Below, one piece after another: positions 1-12,410 of a stretch of DNA of 64,000 nucleotides (the stretch's first letter is position 1; every line of letters begins with the position of its first letter). Origin of the DNA: Mytilus trossulus (taxonomy: Eukaryota; Mollusca; Bivalvia; Mytilida; Mytilidae); assembly GCF_036588685.1 (NCBI RefSeq), contig NC_086376.1:28867930-28931929 (forward strand). The letters are read 5' to 3'. The notes beneath the pieces are model-generated. The model made no database searches, was not told the origin of the DNA, and saw only the letters and a list, made by a program, of their open reading frames with translations. Made by a program: the position numbers and the translations under genes.

Positions 1-143
1 TTTACGTTCTGAGTACCCAGCTGCTGGGTTCATTGTCATCAACATATCGGTAGAAACACTATCAATATCACTTTGAGGTTTACGGAGCTCATCATGTTGA
101 ATCTGAATTAATAGGTCTCCAGATCTGTTTAATGCATCCTCAG
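1..143 (-). CDS. Second coding exon of the same gene, cut by the window edge
   Basis: On the minus strand a clear acceptor (atgtatttcag) precedes position 143. The leftover G of the upstream exon plus CT gives Ala, and the frame then stays open for 47 codons to the window edge with no stop. The peptide begins AEDALNRSGDLLIQIQHDEL and ends in a Ser/Thr/Met-rich stretch. Joined to the previous exon it gives at least 164 residues, with a helical segment spanning the junction. The remainder of the gene lies outside the window. Function is not recognised. Confidence 0.72.
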
Positions 144-2840
144 CTGAAATACATATAATCACTGTTAGGAAAAGTTCTGTCAAGAATGTACAAAGAGCTA
201 ACAGATATCAATTCTATAACAGACTTGTCATGATAACATACCTTTTATAGTTTTTCCTCTTGAAACATTGGAATTATTCTTTTATTGTATAAAACTGTGA
301 TTAAAATGAGATGTAGAGTATAAGTCTGACAAAACTGATACAATGTATATTTGTTATTATTATTTATTCCCTATATAAAAGCAACATAATCAGTATAAGT
401 TAAGTTTAAATATTTATAAAGAAACATTTGCATAATTTGAAAGTTTTTTTTACTTTATACTTTAGAACTAGATCTAGATCTGTAAAAGGTAAAGAAGTTT
501 AAGAAATAAAAAAAAAAAGAGATTTGTTTGGCTTTAGTAAGCCTTAGTCAAAACGATAGGCCCCTTAGAGCCTGAATTGCTCATTTAGCAGAAAAGGGCA
601 ATTCTACATTCAAATTACCTGCTTTTTTCAATAAAAAAATATAGATTCAATTGACCCTCCACTAAAGAGTCATCACAGTAAATCGAAGACCAAAGAACGA
701 TATTGTTGATTTCAATTTGCTTATTTCAAGTTTATGTTTTACAGATTCTGAATTTAAGTTATTATTTTCAAGAAAATATCCAAATAATTTTAAAGCTCAT
801 AAAAAGCCAAAGTAAAGGGCAATAACTCATATATGCAGTCATTTGATGGTTTTTATCATAAAGGCATTTTCGTAAATATCATATATTTTTGCTGATTTTG
901 TTAGTTGCCATGTTAGTTGACTGGCATGAATAAAATACCAAATGTTACTATTAACTCTATTTTTTGGGGATAAATCATTCATCTTACTTTAAGTTGAAAT
1001 TGGTCCAATGGCTTAAGCAGGAAAGATTTTTTGAAAAGTTTACAAAGAAGGACAACAGGTGAGCTTAAAATGAGTATTAAAAGCAAAAGATTAAGCTCTT
1101 ATCAGTTTTAAAAGATTGATGTTTCTTTTTCATTTCGGAAAAAAAACCAAGAGCTAATATCACAAGATGTTTGATAAATAGTTAAGTTAAAACAATCTAT
1201 ATATAATTCTTTGGTGAACAAACAGACTAAATTAATAATGTTGAAGTTGTTGCTAAAATTTTAAGGATAAATCAAATTATGTCCTAAATCCCATTTCTAT
1301 CATATCTACTATGTAAACTAGTGATTTTCTAATTGATACTTAATCATATCCAAAGTAACTTGTTAAAAATTGGAAAATTGGTTTAAAAGGTAGCAAAATA
1401 TAGTGCAAACATTATACAGTGTTTACTCTACTAAAAATAAAGTCAGGTAAAATATGAAAAAATAATAAGGTAACTCTTCCACAACATCAATAATGTCAAC
1501 ATTGTCGGTCAAAGGGAAAAATCATTTTCAATAAACCGTTATTAAGGGTAAAATATATATACATGGAACTTATGAACAAAAATTGTTAGAATTTCAGCTA
1601 AAGTTAGATAGCATATGTTTCTTTTCAAAATAATATACAAAACAAGATATGACATCATATAAGACAGCACTTACTGACTTTTATTTAAATTACTAAAATT
1701 TAGTCATTCATATTTTTCTTTATATCTGGCATTTTTTAAAAGCAGAAAAGATGTATCAAAATTTTTCAAATACTTAAAGGTCTACATTCAGGTACAATTT
1801 TTCTCTATCATCTTCATACTTAATATATCACTATAGCTACTATTTCCCCAACGTTTTTGTCTATTTATTTTGTTTAATCAAATATACTACATGTAACAGA
1901 AAGATCTTATAGATCAGTGTCTTTCCCCTAAATTAAAAAAGTGCTGTCTCTGTAACAGATGTCATTCCATGTTTTGATGTAGTTATAAACACACACACAC
2001 AGATAGCCTACACCAATGATTCTTACCTATCTGATGGATGAAGCCTGGGCAAATGATAGCAGCATGATGAATATGAAGTATTATACACTCTCTAAAATAA
2101 GCCAGTAAAACCTTGTCGTTTTGACTAGGCACCTTATCAGTATTTTTATACAATGATATGTCCAAAAACCATCACACAATCAATTCATTCTGTATTTGTG
2201 GATTCTAGATTGTTTTACACAACATTTATCTCCCAAATTAAACTAAACAGAGACCAATATTTGAAATTCATTTTTGAGTGATATTTTAGTACACTATCAA
2301 TATATATACATGTATATATATATATTATTCAACCTTTTTGGATTGTCTTAGCCAAAGGAAAATTAACAGGCATTTCTTACTATTTCACTACTTAAAAAAC
2401 AATTGTATCAAAACTTTTATGAATTTTAAGGATTCCTCTGAATAACAATTGAAAGACACTGATTTAATTGATTTTGGAACCTGTTTTCTGAATCTACTAC
2501 AGAAATATTTCCATTACCACAAAATACAAAATCAATTCAAAGAAAATGCTCACAGAAAATGTTGTTTCAATAATTATAATTCTTATAAACTTTTGGTTAG
2601 AGTGTAGGTATACAACAGTAAACCAAAGTTACCCACAAAGACAACATATTGTTATTAGAAGTATAATTAGTTTTATTACATTACACAATTTTTCTGTGAA
2701 ATTATGACACATTTTACATAAATTCTTTGAAAAATCATCATTATGAAAACAATGATCTTGTGCTATGTTTATGTGATTGTACTTTTCCACAAAGATATAT
2801 ACTTGAATTTTTGTGTAAAGAAGTGTTATAATAATCCTAC
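144..2840 (-). other. Intron of the left-edge gene
   Basis: This 2.7 kb AT-rich intron lies between a GTAGGA donor and an atttcag acceptor, with matching phase 1 on both sides. It holds a short (CA)n run near 1989 and a (TA)n-rich stretch near 2298-2325. I saw no further exon in it. Confidence 0.6.
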
Positions 2841-3189
2841 CTTCTTTCCTCAGTTTAGAAGATTTCTCCATTCTATCATAATTACTGTTCATGCTTGTCT
2901 TTACATCAGCTAGTTTCATTTCAATCTGTGTGTCCCTTACACCAGTCTGAAGTGACCGGTCTGCTGTCATGTGTAGAATAGACTTAGGGTCAAGCAGGTC
3001 TGACACATCACGTTTATAAGGCACAGACATACGTGTGGTCAGACCTGAATATTGGTCCAGGTAAGCTTGCAGAGCCTCAGTGGCAGATGTGAAGTCACGA
3101 CTACCGACCTGTATACGTGCACCACTGCATTTGATTCTACAACTAGGTAGTGACCCCGCCAAGGGGCCATGTGAAAATCCTAATTCCAT
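2841..3189 (-). CDS. First coding exon of an unrecognised gene
   Basis: Reading from ATG at 3189, this exon encodes 116 residues plus one base. An in-frame TAA lies about 33 bases upstream of the ATG, so this is the first usable Met. The exon ends at 2841 before a good donor (G|GTAGGA). The next exon (1-143) starts in the complementary phase, which makes the junction convincing. The first 40 residues are Gly/Ser/Cys-rich. From about residue 75 the protein becomes charged and probably helical (TQIEMKLADVKTSM, then SNYDRMEKSSKLRKE) and continues into the next exon, suggesting a coiled coil. Codon use and composition differ clearly from the AT-rich surroundings. I do not recognise the family. 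A centrosomal or cytoskeletal coiled-coil protein is only a guess from composition. Confidence 0.72.
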
Positions 3190-4254
3190 GATTATATCAC
3201 TTAACTTCTCATTTTATGGTATCTTCTCAAATGTTCTAACTGTTCTTTTCAGACTGAAAAGATAATTTAATTTTACATTACTTGATGGTCAAATAGGGAA
3301 TACTTTCATGACAATTAACTAAAAATAACTAGCTTTTATCACTATTTGATGTTATCCGTAAATTTTGGTTCATGGCAATAAAATATAAAATTCATGTCAT
3401 ACCTTCAAAATAACATCAGAAATATCTATCGACTTTGCTGAATCACATAGTTCTTTCCTATAATAAATGGTAAAAGTTCATAATTTTAAAAGACATATGA
3501 CAATCAATTCACTATAAGGATACTTAAAATAAAAAGAAATCAGAGTAAAAATTTAAATCAATTTGACCCTAATGGTAGCCAAAAATGACCGTTAGACACT
3601 GAAGGTAACAGACATTCCTACCCTACATGTATGTATGTACACACCATTGATATTCATTTCATTTTCAGTAGAAATAACTCTCAATTAGATTAAGAATATA
3701 AGTTTTTCTTGTTTTTACATGTACAAATGTATAAAAATGATTTTATGTGGATCAGATCAGTTATCAAATGATTTACCTTTGTTTCACATTCATTGTTGAC
3801 ATTCACTTGCAAGTGAATAATGAATTATCAATCATTCTTAGCTTAATTTGACAAAATTGAACCATATTGGCTGCTAAAAGGGATTTATTATTGAACTATT
3901 GAACCAAAAAAAAAATCTTATTTTAGATTTTTTATAAATTTCGTAGCTAGTGCCCCTTTAACAAAATACCGCATGTAACCTTCATCTGAGACTGTCCATT
4001 TTCAATAGCATCTAGATAATCCCAGGTGCACCATTTTAATATTCATATTTTTTCTCTAAATTTGAGCAAGTTACAAGGTGAGAAAATTGACAGAGGGTTA
4101 TGAAGATATATTTTCTAATTAAAGGCTCAACAGCTAACAATGGATTTTTTTATTCAACCTAAATTTATATGTTTTATAACTTTACATTGTCTCAACATAA
4201 AGTTGTACAAGACTTTGTTGACGTTTGTTTTTGTGATACATATTTGTTCATTAT
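3190..4254. other. AT-rich flank upstream of the left-edge gene
   Basis: The 5' UTR and promoter of the minus-strand gene should lie at the low-coordinate end of this stretch. I could not identify a TATA box or initiator with any confidence. Nothing else is recognisable. Confidence 0.3.
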
Positions 4255-4458
4255 TTTATATAAATAAGGCCATTAGTTTTCTCGTTTGAATTGTTTTACA
4301 TTGTCATTTTGGGTCCTTTTATAGCTGACTATGCAGTATGGGCTTTGCTCATTGTTGAATGCAATAAGGTGACCTATAGTTGTTAATTTCTGTGTCATTT
4401 TGGTCTTTTGTGGAGAGTTGTCTCATTGGCAATCATATCACATCTTCTTTTTTTATAT
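4255..4458 (-). repeat. Mussel dispersed repeat, family 2 ('gtgccaatgagacaac')
   Basis: Antisense copy. It contains the recognisable landmarks 'ttttatagctgacta', 'gttgttaatttctgtgtcat' and 'gagttgtctcattggc', and ends in 'acatcttctttttt'. The same landmarks recur in at least nine other places in this window on both strands. Its mobilisation mechanism is not evident here. Confidence 0.7.
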
Positions 4459-5386
4459 TAAAAACAGAAAGAGTATATAAAACAACAAGGCTTTTTCTAT
4501 CCTAGTTCACATGGTTCAAGCCAAGAATATTTTTTTACGATTTGAGAAAATGTATGGTTTTATTGCAACTCTTAAAACTAAATATCTTGGTTAAAATCAA
4601 CAAAAATAAAGTTGAAGTAGAAATAAAATTTCCAAGGAACCAAGGTTCTGTAGATGAGACCCTATGTGAACACATTATTAACATCACAAAGATTGAAAGA
4701 ACTTCAATTTGCTTTATTCAATTAGAGACTGTATAAAGCAAAATTTATACAGGCAATGCATTTATGAACTGATGATATCACATTCAATAAATGATAATAA
4801 AAAGCACTCATGTTTGTATTTCATAAGTCTGTAAGCATTTATAAACATGTATAAAGAAGCCAAATAAACAATAACCCGGACAATGTTTGAGTTTTTATAA
4901 GCCTTTAAGCTTTTGACATCAAACTTTGAATAAACAAAAAATATAAATTTCTATTCACAAAAAAGTTTAATTAGTAGTAAATAAACAATTATTTATACCA
5001 ATCTACCAAATGAAAAATTTAAGTAAACAGATAAGTTAATTATATATATAAGTTTAGTTACAAAATATAGTTCTTCCTGTATAGAACAAAATAAACAATT
5101 GTAAGACCAGAAAATCTGTAGAACAGAATATTACTTTGTTTGGGAAATTGATTAAATGAAACCTTTGACATTGTGCAAATTCTGAAATCGGACAAAATGT
5201 ATAATTACAAACGAATGAAAGAGTTTCTGAAGTTTCAGCATACACTGTCAGCAGTGTAGCAGTGTAGGTCACGTTTGTAACTAAACCTGTAAATGTGCCA
5301 AAAATGTCAATGATAATAATTATAAATTTAAGTACTGAAGTACTGAACATCCATTGACCACAAGTTCTTGTGGATGGTCAAAAGCA
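4459..5386. other. AT-rich stretch without recognised gene
   Basis: Only chance-like short ORFs occur, including a Phe/Ile/Thr-rich minus-strand 98-codon frame at 5054-5350. A 16-bp palindrome ccacaagttcttgtgg lies near 5359. Confidence 0.3.
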
Positions 5387-5464
5387 TTGTCTCAGAAAAA
5401 AATCAATTATCTCTTTACCTGAAACTGAGGTTAATGTACAGAGATATATTTTTTTCTGAGACAA
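5387..5464. mobile_element. Small hairpin element with TTGTCTCAGAAAAAAA ends
   Basis: The ends TTGTCTCAGAAAAAAA and TTTTTTTCTGAGACAA are exact inverted copies about 78 bp apart, and 'atctct'/'agagat' pair further in. The same core is found in the two elements at 30408 and 30653. No clear target duplication is visible, so this copy is probably older or end-degraded. Confidence 0.55.
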
Positions 5465-5623
5465 GGTCATTCATGGATAATGAATAAATGACAGGAAATA
5501 CAACTTTAACGTAATAACTATTATATTGTAGTGATACAAATCATTAAATACACTGATTTGTTGTTATATATTATATCAAAATAACAGTTACAAGTATATA
5601 TGATTTCCATCCATATGTATATC

Positions 5624-5797
5624 ATACACCTTATCCCTATTTGTCCGCCATTACTGGATATCACACAGGTTCCCAAAAAATTTTGACGTCATAAAACAAA
5701 ATATCTGACGTCATAATGGAAAAGTGATTGTTGTATGCGTCTAAAGGTCAAGCGGCCAGGTTGGCTGGCCCAGTAAGCTTATAGCGATAAGGTGTAT
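5624..5797. mobile_element. MITE-like element with ATACACCTTATC inverted ends
   Basis: A perfect 12-bp inverted repeat, ATACACCTTATC at 5624 and GATAAGGTGTAT ending at 5797, bounds a 174-bp stretch. Two TGACGTCA-like motifs (ttgacgtcat, ctgacgtcat) lie inside. No coding capacity. Superfamily not determined. Confidence 0.5.
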
Positions 5798-6744
5798 TCT
5801 ATTCTACTATTCTAATAATAGTGCAATGCAAGAGCACAGTAGACACTTTTCTGGAAAAATTTGATTTTTCTTAAAGATTGGATACAAGTAGGCATTCATA
5901 TTTTACCACAAAAAAAATTACAGAGTAACCGGTCCTTGCCGGTATTGTTGCAAAATGTTCTTTGAGAAGTTCTTCCGCATGCTTAAACACAATTTGTCAG
6001 TATGTGAGCATTGATATTATCAATAATTTTTTACCTCTATACATGTATGTATTTCTAACTACAAAACGTTTTCATATTATCAATTTATGTTGTAAACAAA
6101 AATATTTTTATCAGTATTCATTGAAGATATGTATTTATATAAAACGATAAGGAATGTTATTTTGCACTCGTTTATGTGCGCGTATTTAACATGTTTATAG
6201 ATGGGTTACAAACCAAAAACTAATTTACATAATAGAAATTTAGGCGATAGCAATACATTGAAATTACCTCAAGGTCAATGTGATGTAAAAATAAATATCA
6301 AATAGTATATATTGAATTTGAATGTCAAATTTTGAGTAGCTGACATCATTTAGTAAGCAAGCATGTATAAATACCTTTGATGTTACTGCACAATAACTCT
6401 GACACACTCCACGCTAACAATGGTAACAAAAACTTATATGTTGTATATGCAGGATCCTTAACCTGAAGAATGATACATATTGTTTATATTTATGGCATTT
6501 AAGATATATGGTCATATCTTCTAATAAATGGTATTAGGGTTACTTATGGTTTAAATTAAACAGTTATGGTTCCCTGAACACTATTCAAAATTAAACTGAT
6601 TTGATTAAAAAATTACTGTATAATTCTTTAATTAACTGATTGGATTTTATCATTACTGATTTAATTAGAAGATATTTAATCCCTGTATTAACCTTTGACA
6701 ATGCAATAAACTACTGGCTATTGTAAAAGAATATGCATTATTTA
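5798..6744. other. AT-rich stretch without recognised feature
   Basis: I see nothing beyond low-complexity A/T-rich sequence and one chance 62-codon frame at 5962-6150. Confidence 0.3.
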
Positions 6745-7560
6745 TGGAGAACTCGGACGATTTCCGATCTCGCTTACAGTTAAAATGCGAATGATAAAAT
6801 TTTGGTGTAGATTAGTAAATGGTGAAGAGGAAAAAATCTCCTCAATTCTTTACAAATTGCTGTTTGCATATTTTGAGAATTATGGCTTTGAAAGCAAATG
6901 GTTGAAATTTGTTAAAGGTATTTTTGATAATTGTGGTCTATCAAATGTATGGAAATCCCAGTCTCATTTTCTACAGATTGGATAGAAAACTGTGTAGAAC
7001 TTAGACTAAAAGACCAATTTAAGCAAGAATGGTCGTCTGACATTTTTAATTCAAGTAAAACAATTTGTTATAGAATATTTAAGAATGAATTCTGTTTTAA
7101 ACGTTATTTGTCGTTATTACCCTCATATCTTATGTATTACTTATGTAAATTCAGATGTGGCTGTCATCGTTTACCCATTGAATCGGGCAGATGGCATAAA
7201 ATTCAAAGAGACGAAAGAATCTGCATTGTATGTAACTCAAATGAAATAGGTGATGAGTACCATTATATTTTAGTTTGTAACTTTTTTAGTTCAGAAAGAA
7301 AAAAATTGTTACCGAAATATTGTCAAAAAAATGCAAATACTGCAAAATTTAATCAGTTATTCTCATCTACTGATATTATTGTATTAGAAAAACTAGCAAG
7401 ATTTATTAAACATGTATTATCAATTGTCGTCCCTCCTGGTTAGTTAAATTGTGTTTAACATACACAATTAAATGAACTGTCTTTTTCCATATTTATTGAC
7501 GCATGCACTATTATTGTATACTAATTTCTCTGTAACTATGTATGTTTATGAGAATAAAAA
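6745..7560 (+). mobile_element. 5'-truncated LINE 3' end (ORF2 C-terminus), frameshifted
   Basis: Two overlapping plus-strand frames (6785-6985 and 6931-7443) read as one ORF2 C-terminus broken by a frameshift near 6960. The first frame carries RMIKFWCRLVNGEEEK, typical of the region after the reverse transcriptase domain in mollusc non-LTR elements. The second carries LRLKDQFKQEW, then RLPIESGRW, and ends with a zinc-knuckle-like C-x2-C-x9-H-x4-C (CIVCNSNEIGDEYHYILVC). Everything upstream, including the reverse transcriptase palm and endonuclease, is missing, as expected from 5' truncation. The stop at 7441 is followed by an AT-rich 3' UTR. Clade assignment (CR1-, RTE- or jockey-like) is not secure without alignment. 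Confidence 0.75.
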
Positions 7561-7850
7561 TATTCGTATATGTCTCTAAAACCAGAGTGAACACTACTGC
7601 ATTTTGATGCTCTCTCTAATAACATTGTTAAATCCTATTTTTCTCATAATCACTCTTGAATATAAAATTTAGTAAGTAATATTTCATCTATGCATCGCTC
7701 CTGCCATTCTCATTATTTTGAGAATATATTTATTAAATATCAATTTTTTTAATTTTAAAAATATGCCAACAAAACTTCAAGCAGTCATGTAATTATTAAA
7801 AAATCTCCTTATTAATCATATGTATTGAAATGGATACTTGGTTTGATATA

Positions 7851-8669
7851 TACTGAGCCAAAAAAGTTTAGCAACACTTTTTTTTTTTTTATGTTTTTGG
7901 AAAAAAAATATTTAAATACCATTGATACAATCCTTAGTTTTACCTGTAATCTGAAACAGTCGTACTGTTGATTGATTTCGGGCCATTTCAGCATTGCACG
8001 TGTAATTGATGTTTTACCTTCTGTACCTGTACTTTTAAAATGATTGTAAAAATTTCTTTTTCACTAATGTTCAGAAACACATGTACACCATTGGTAAGAA
8101 AAACACATACACCTTTGAAAAAAATGCATGTGGCGTCAACCAGGCCTACCCAAAAATGACTGTCAGACAGCTTTTGGAATGGTTGATGCTGGAATGAGTG
8201 TTGCTGACATTGTGGCTCGATTTAATGTGCATAAGGCAACAGTTTAGAGACTAACAAACAGATATCGACAAATTGCAACTGCACAGTATAGGTCAATATC
8301 TCGTAGACCAAAAAAACTATCGTCAGGGGAGGAGCACTACCTTCGCTTTATGTCAACATGTGACAAGTTTTTTTCCAGACACAAAAGTGGTGCATGACTA
8401 TGGGCAGCTGTTGGTGTGCCTGCCAATCCTTCATTTGTGCACTTGGGGCATGGCTGAGAAATTTAATTTTGAATAACACTACACTTTTCCACATATTGAT
8501 CCTCCCGTGCTCCATACAAAGAAAATCCTTAGGAATGTGAGTGATAAACATTCGTGTTGCTTCTGACATGTCATTATACCATTTTGTTATTATTAATATT
8601 GTATGTTGTTATGATTTTGTAATACAATTAAATTTCTCATTTTTGTTGTTAAACATTTTTGGCTTAGTA
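7851..8669 (+). mobile_element. Degenerate Tc1/mariner element with both inverted ends
   Basis: Left end TACTGAGCCAAAAAAGTTTA and right end (inverse complement) TACTAAGCCAAAAATGTTTA match at 18 of 20 positions. Both sit against TA dinucleotides (7849-7850 and 8670-8671), the expected target of this superfamily. The 819-bp length is about half that of an autonomous copy. Only the transposase N-terminus survives; it is annotated separately. Confidence 0.75.
8158..8394 (+). pseudogene. Tc1-like transposase N-terminus, broken
   Basis: The frame from 8158 reads DCQTAFGMVDAGMSVADIVA, then RFNVHKATV, an in-frame TAG, then RLTNRYRQ and later SRRPKKLSSGEEHYLRF. This is the paired-like helix-turn-helix of Tc1 transposases (A-G-M-S-V-x-x-I-A-x-x-F-x-V-x-x-x-T-V pattern) followed by the basic GRPR-type linker (here RRPK). 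The catalytic DDE domain is absent: after about 80 codons there is no further recognisable transposase before the right TIR. The internal stop and deletion make it non-functional. Confidence 0.7.
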
Positions 8670-9571
8670 TATTATAAGTGCATGCAATAAATCTTTTTTG
8701 TGACACTATCATGACTATAATATAATGAATGGTTAAATGTTCACTTTACCCTGTTAATATTTTGTCTTTTGCTATATTTCCTTCTTCAATCTACCATATA
8801 ATTCTTTGTGTTATAACAATGCACATGTACCTGAAACAAAAAACAAAACAAAGCAATTAATGATAATTAAGTCTTTTTTTTTATGTTTTTCTTTGACCAC
8901 TAGGGTGGCTGGAGAATAGGAATATGGTCACCTGAGTCCTCTTCAAACCAGCCGTAAAACCCCTGCCAAATCCAAAGCTACTTTTACATTTGATGACAGT
9001 TAGATCTCCAAAAAATATAATGATTAGTAAACATGGTTAAGATACACACAAACAAACTACATATACATGTAGATGCCACATATTAGAAAAGAATAGAAAT
9101 TTTACATATATCCATTTCAAACTATCAACTTACTGTTTATCAATCCTCTTCAAAATGTATATAATAAATTAACAGTATGAATAAGTTTGATAAAATTCGT
9201 CACATAAACATGCTAAAACATCTCATACTAATGGCCAGGTTAAAAGTATACATACTCAACCATTTAACTTTGTTAGTTTAATCTTCTCTGAATAAGAACA
9301 CTTTAAACTTACAAAAATATTTTACCGTTTAAAGGATTTTCAACTGAAAGGAATTATTTGGTTCTTTTTAATTTTGTGTAATAAGAGTATATGCTACATT
9401 GAGCAAATTCTATAATGTGTTTTTTGTTGACCTTCTCATTTGATTTTAAAATGATTATTTATGAGGGAAATCTTCATGCTATTACATGTCATACTACGTG
9501 TATGCACAGTTTATTTGTGTTATACATTGTATTATAATGTGTACAAGCTTAAGATATTTTGAAGCTGTAAT
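8670..9571. other. AT-rich stretch without recognised feature
   Basis: I found no coding, repeat or structural signal that I can support here. Confidence 0.3.
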
Positions 9572-9930
9572 ACTAAAATTGAGAATGGAAATGGGGAATA
9601 TGTCAAAGAGAAAAACAACCCTACCAAAGAGCAGATAACAGTCAAAAGGCCCTTGATGGGTCTTCAACACAGAGACAAAATATCGCACCCGGAGGTGGGC
9701 CTCAACTGGCCCTTAAAAACTGTGTACTAGTTCAGTGAAAATGGATTTCATACTTTTAAAACTCCAAAACATATAAAAAATAAAAAAATAAAAAAATACA
9801 AGACTAACAAAGGCTAGAAGTTCAGACTGACTTGGGACAGGTGCTAAAATGTAGCAGGGTTATACATATTTTGTAAGATCTCAACCCTCCCCCTATGACA
9901 TCTAGCCAATGTAGAATAAAGAAACACTGA
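9572..9930 (+). repeat. Mussel dispersed repeat, family 1 ('gaatggaaatggggaat')
   Basis: It starts 'ttgagaatggaaatgggg', continues with 'cgcacccggaggtgggcct' and 'gacttgggacaggtgctaaa', and ends 'ctagccaatgtagaataaa'. The copy at 21446 has the same order of landmarks. An A-rich insertion lies near 9775-9800. Confidence 0.7.
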
Positions 9931-10082
9931 CTAACAAGATTTTACCTTGCTTATTTCTGTACCAGTGTAGTAATTTAAACTGCTGAGTGAAATTACGGGG
10001 CAGAGAGCACTGAATCAATTCGAGCAAAGGGATCATTTTGATTTCAATCAAAATACACCAACAACACAATTTGAAACCAACA

Positions 10083-10235
10083 ACATGAACAAGGGGTCTT
10101 TTATAGCTTGCTGTTAGGTTTGAGTCAATGCTCTGTGATGAAGACCTATAATGTTTTTTTTTCTTTATACACATTGTGACTTGGATGGATTATAAGTTGT
10201 CTCATTGGCTCTAAAACCACATACATCTTCTTATT
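10083..10235 (-). repeat. Mussel dispersed repeat, family 2, diverged antisense copy
   Basis: The landmarks 'ggtcttttatagcttgctgt', 'agttgtctcattggct' and 'acatcttcttattta' are in the order seen at 4255-4458, but the copy is more diverged. Confidence 0.55.
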
Positions 10236-10880
10236 TATATTAAATAGAAAATTAAAACAGTTTCCAAGACCAAAGTTTTTATCCTCACAACAGCCTGCTA
10301 CATGTACCTGCAAAGATTCTTTTGCTACCAAGAATTTATCTTTTTTTTTTTAAATTAACAAAAAGTTCTACCATGTACTGAAAGTACCTATGTATTAAAT
10401 TTCAAATCAAAAAATCTAAAATGTTTTTGCCAAACTAAAAACAGGGTCAGTCAACCCCATATAAGTGCAATTGCAATATGAAATTTCTTTATTAAAGCAA
10501 CAACTTTTTTCTTTGAAAAACTATATTGCTCATTCAAGTGTTTCTTTAATTTACATACATGTATGTATCTCCAGATTTCTTTTCCCATGAACTTTAAAAC
10601 TGAACTGATGCCCGAACATTCCTAATGCAGGGTCAGTGCAAGTAAGAGAACCTTAGGGGTTGTTAAATTGTTAGATGGCCAGTTGTACAGAAAACTTTTA
10701 ACTCCTATATATATATACCAACATGCATTGATTTGCCCATATTTTACAGTATAAAATATTCTGCTACTACTTTCTGTTGCCTCAAAATATTTGCCACTGA
10801 ATTATCTATAAATGTTTCTCCGGTTTTACTACAAAAGACTACAAAACATACCTATATATGCATACATATATCTACATGAT

Positions 10881-10930
10881 TTGGTCTCTTCTGGATAGTC
10901 ATCTCACTGGCAATCATATCTCATTTCCTT
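10881..10930 (-). repeat. Family 2 repeat fragment
   Basis: A short terminal fragment: 'ggtctcttctggatagtcat' followed by 'ctcactggcaatcatatctc'. Confidence 0.5.
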
Positions 10931-12410
10931 ATATGTCTTACAATTACCTAGCATTGAATAAACTACATTTGACGCAGATATCTTAGGACTATCAGCTAAG
11001 TATACAAATTTAAATAGTGATAAATGTAGAGTATTCTAATCATTACGAACTGGCTAGGTACCTACACGATCTACTTTGATTTAAACAAAGTTTGGATTCA
11101 GGAGACAAACATAGGGATTACTGTAAGCAAAAGTATCACTTTATGATATTTACTTTATCATGATTTATGTATATTTGTGTAATAAGAATAATCTATTGCA
11201 ATTAGAATAAACAGTTCTGATTATAATCGTGGACAACAGCCAATCACAGTCCATAAGAATGTTTTGTTAATACATTTCATAGGTAGATGAAAACACTTGT
11301 TTAAATTTACAAAAGAGCTTCAATTGACAGTATTTTGTTTACACAGAATGGGGAAAATTTACAATTCATTTGTACAGAAATGAATTTTTGTTTGCATCAG
11401 AAATCAAACAAATAAATCTATCATCTGTGAACTTAAAATATAATTTATTCTTTTAATATCAGGCTTCTTGAGTTTGCTACTAGAAATTAAACAAAAACTT
11501 AAATTATGTGTCTATATATATACATTCCCCATTTCCATTCTCAATTTGATGATATAGGGTTTTCACTGATGATTTTTGAAGACAGGTCCAGGGACTCAGC
11601 TTTTTTGGCCATATGATGGCGAATCCAGCAGTGAAAAGATGGAATAATTTCAGTCTCCATGACAAAATAGAGCAAGGAAATGACATCAATTTTTTATTAC
11701 AAAATGATGACATACATTTTACAATTTTGATGCATCTTGGGACTGTCAAGTTTTGAAAATGGTGAGTCCAGACAGATTTTGAGGAGTCCAGGGCACATGG
11801 ACTCGCCTTAATGAAAACCCTGTATATTAGTGTTTATAAGCATGATTATAAGAATACAAATGTATATATTTTATAAAAATAAAACAGATTACAGCAATTA
11901 AAATCATTCCAAATAAATATCATTTTATTTCGAAAGTTCAGCTGGTTATCAAAATATATCATCTAGTTCAATAATGATTTGTACCTGTAATATGGAATTT
12001 AAATTATCTATTCCTTTGCTCTATCATTCCACTAGTCTCAGAACTAATTAAATTGTCTATTCTTAACTTGTTCTCACCCAGAATATGGGTGATAAAGTTG
12101 CCATTAAGTAATTATTTATATATTATATATTTCTTTTTCCTTAATCTGTAAAGATTAATACGGTTAATCTAATGAAAAAAATTAGTTATCTAATGAAAAA
12201 AATCAGCACTTATCTTTAAATACAAAATGAATTTCCCAAGCCTCACTCACTTATTCTTTTTACCAAAACGGCACTTTACACGTCAACTAAACCAAATAGG
12301 ACACATAAATAAACTAGAATAAAGTTACACACATTCAGTTTTTCTCATTAAAAAAAATATATTAATTTTACAAAGTTAATTTATATATATATATATAAGC
12401 TGGTACATAA
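10931..12410. other. AT-rich stretch; one family 1 repeat fragment near 11518-11548
   Basis: The only recognisable item is 'cattccccatttccattctc', an antisense fragment of the family 1 repeat. The minus-strand 81-codon frame at 11504-11749 looks like chance. Confidence 0.35.

Noticed and set aside
5054..5350. 98-codon minus-strand ORF as a membrane protein gene
   Set aside because: Hydrophobicity comes from T/A-rich sequence. No conserved motif, splice context or start context supports it.
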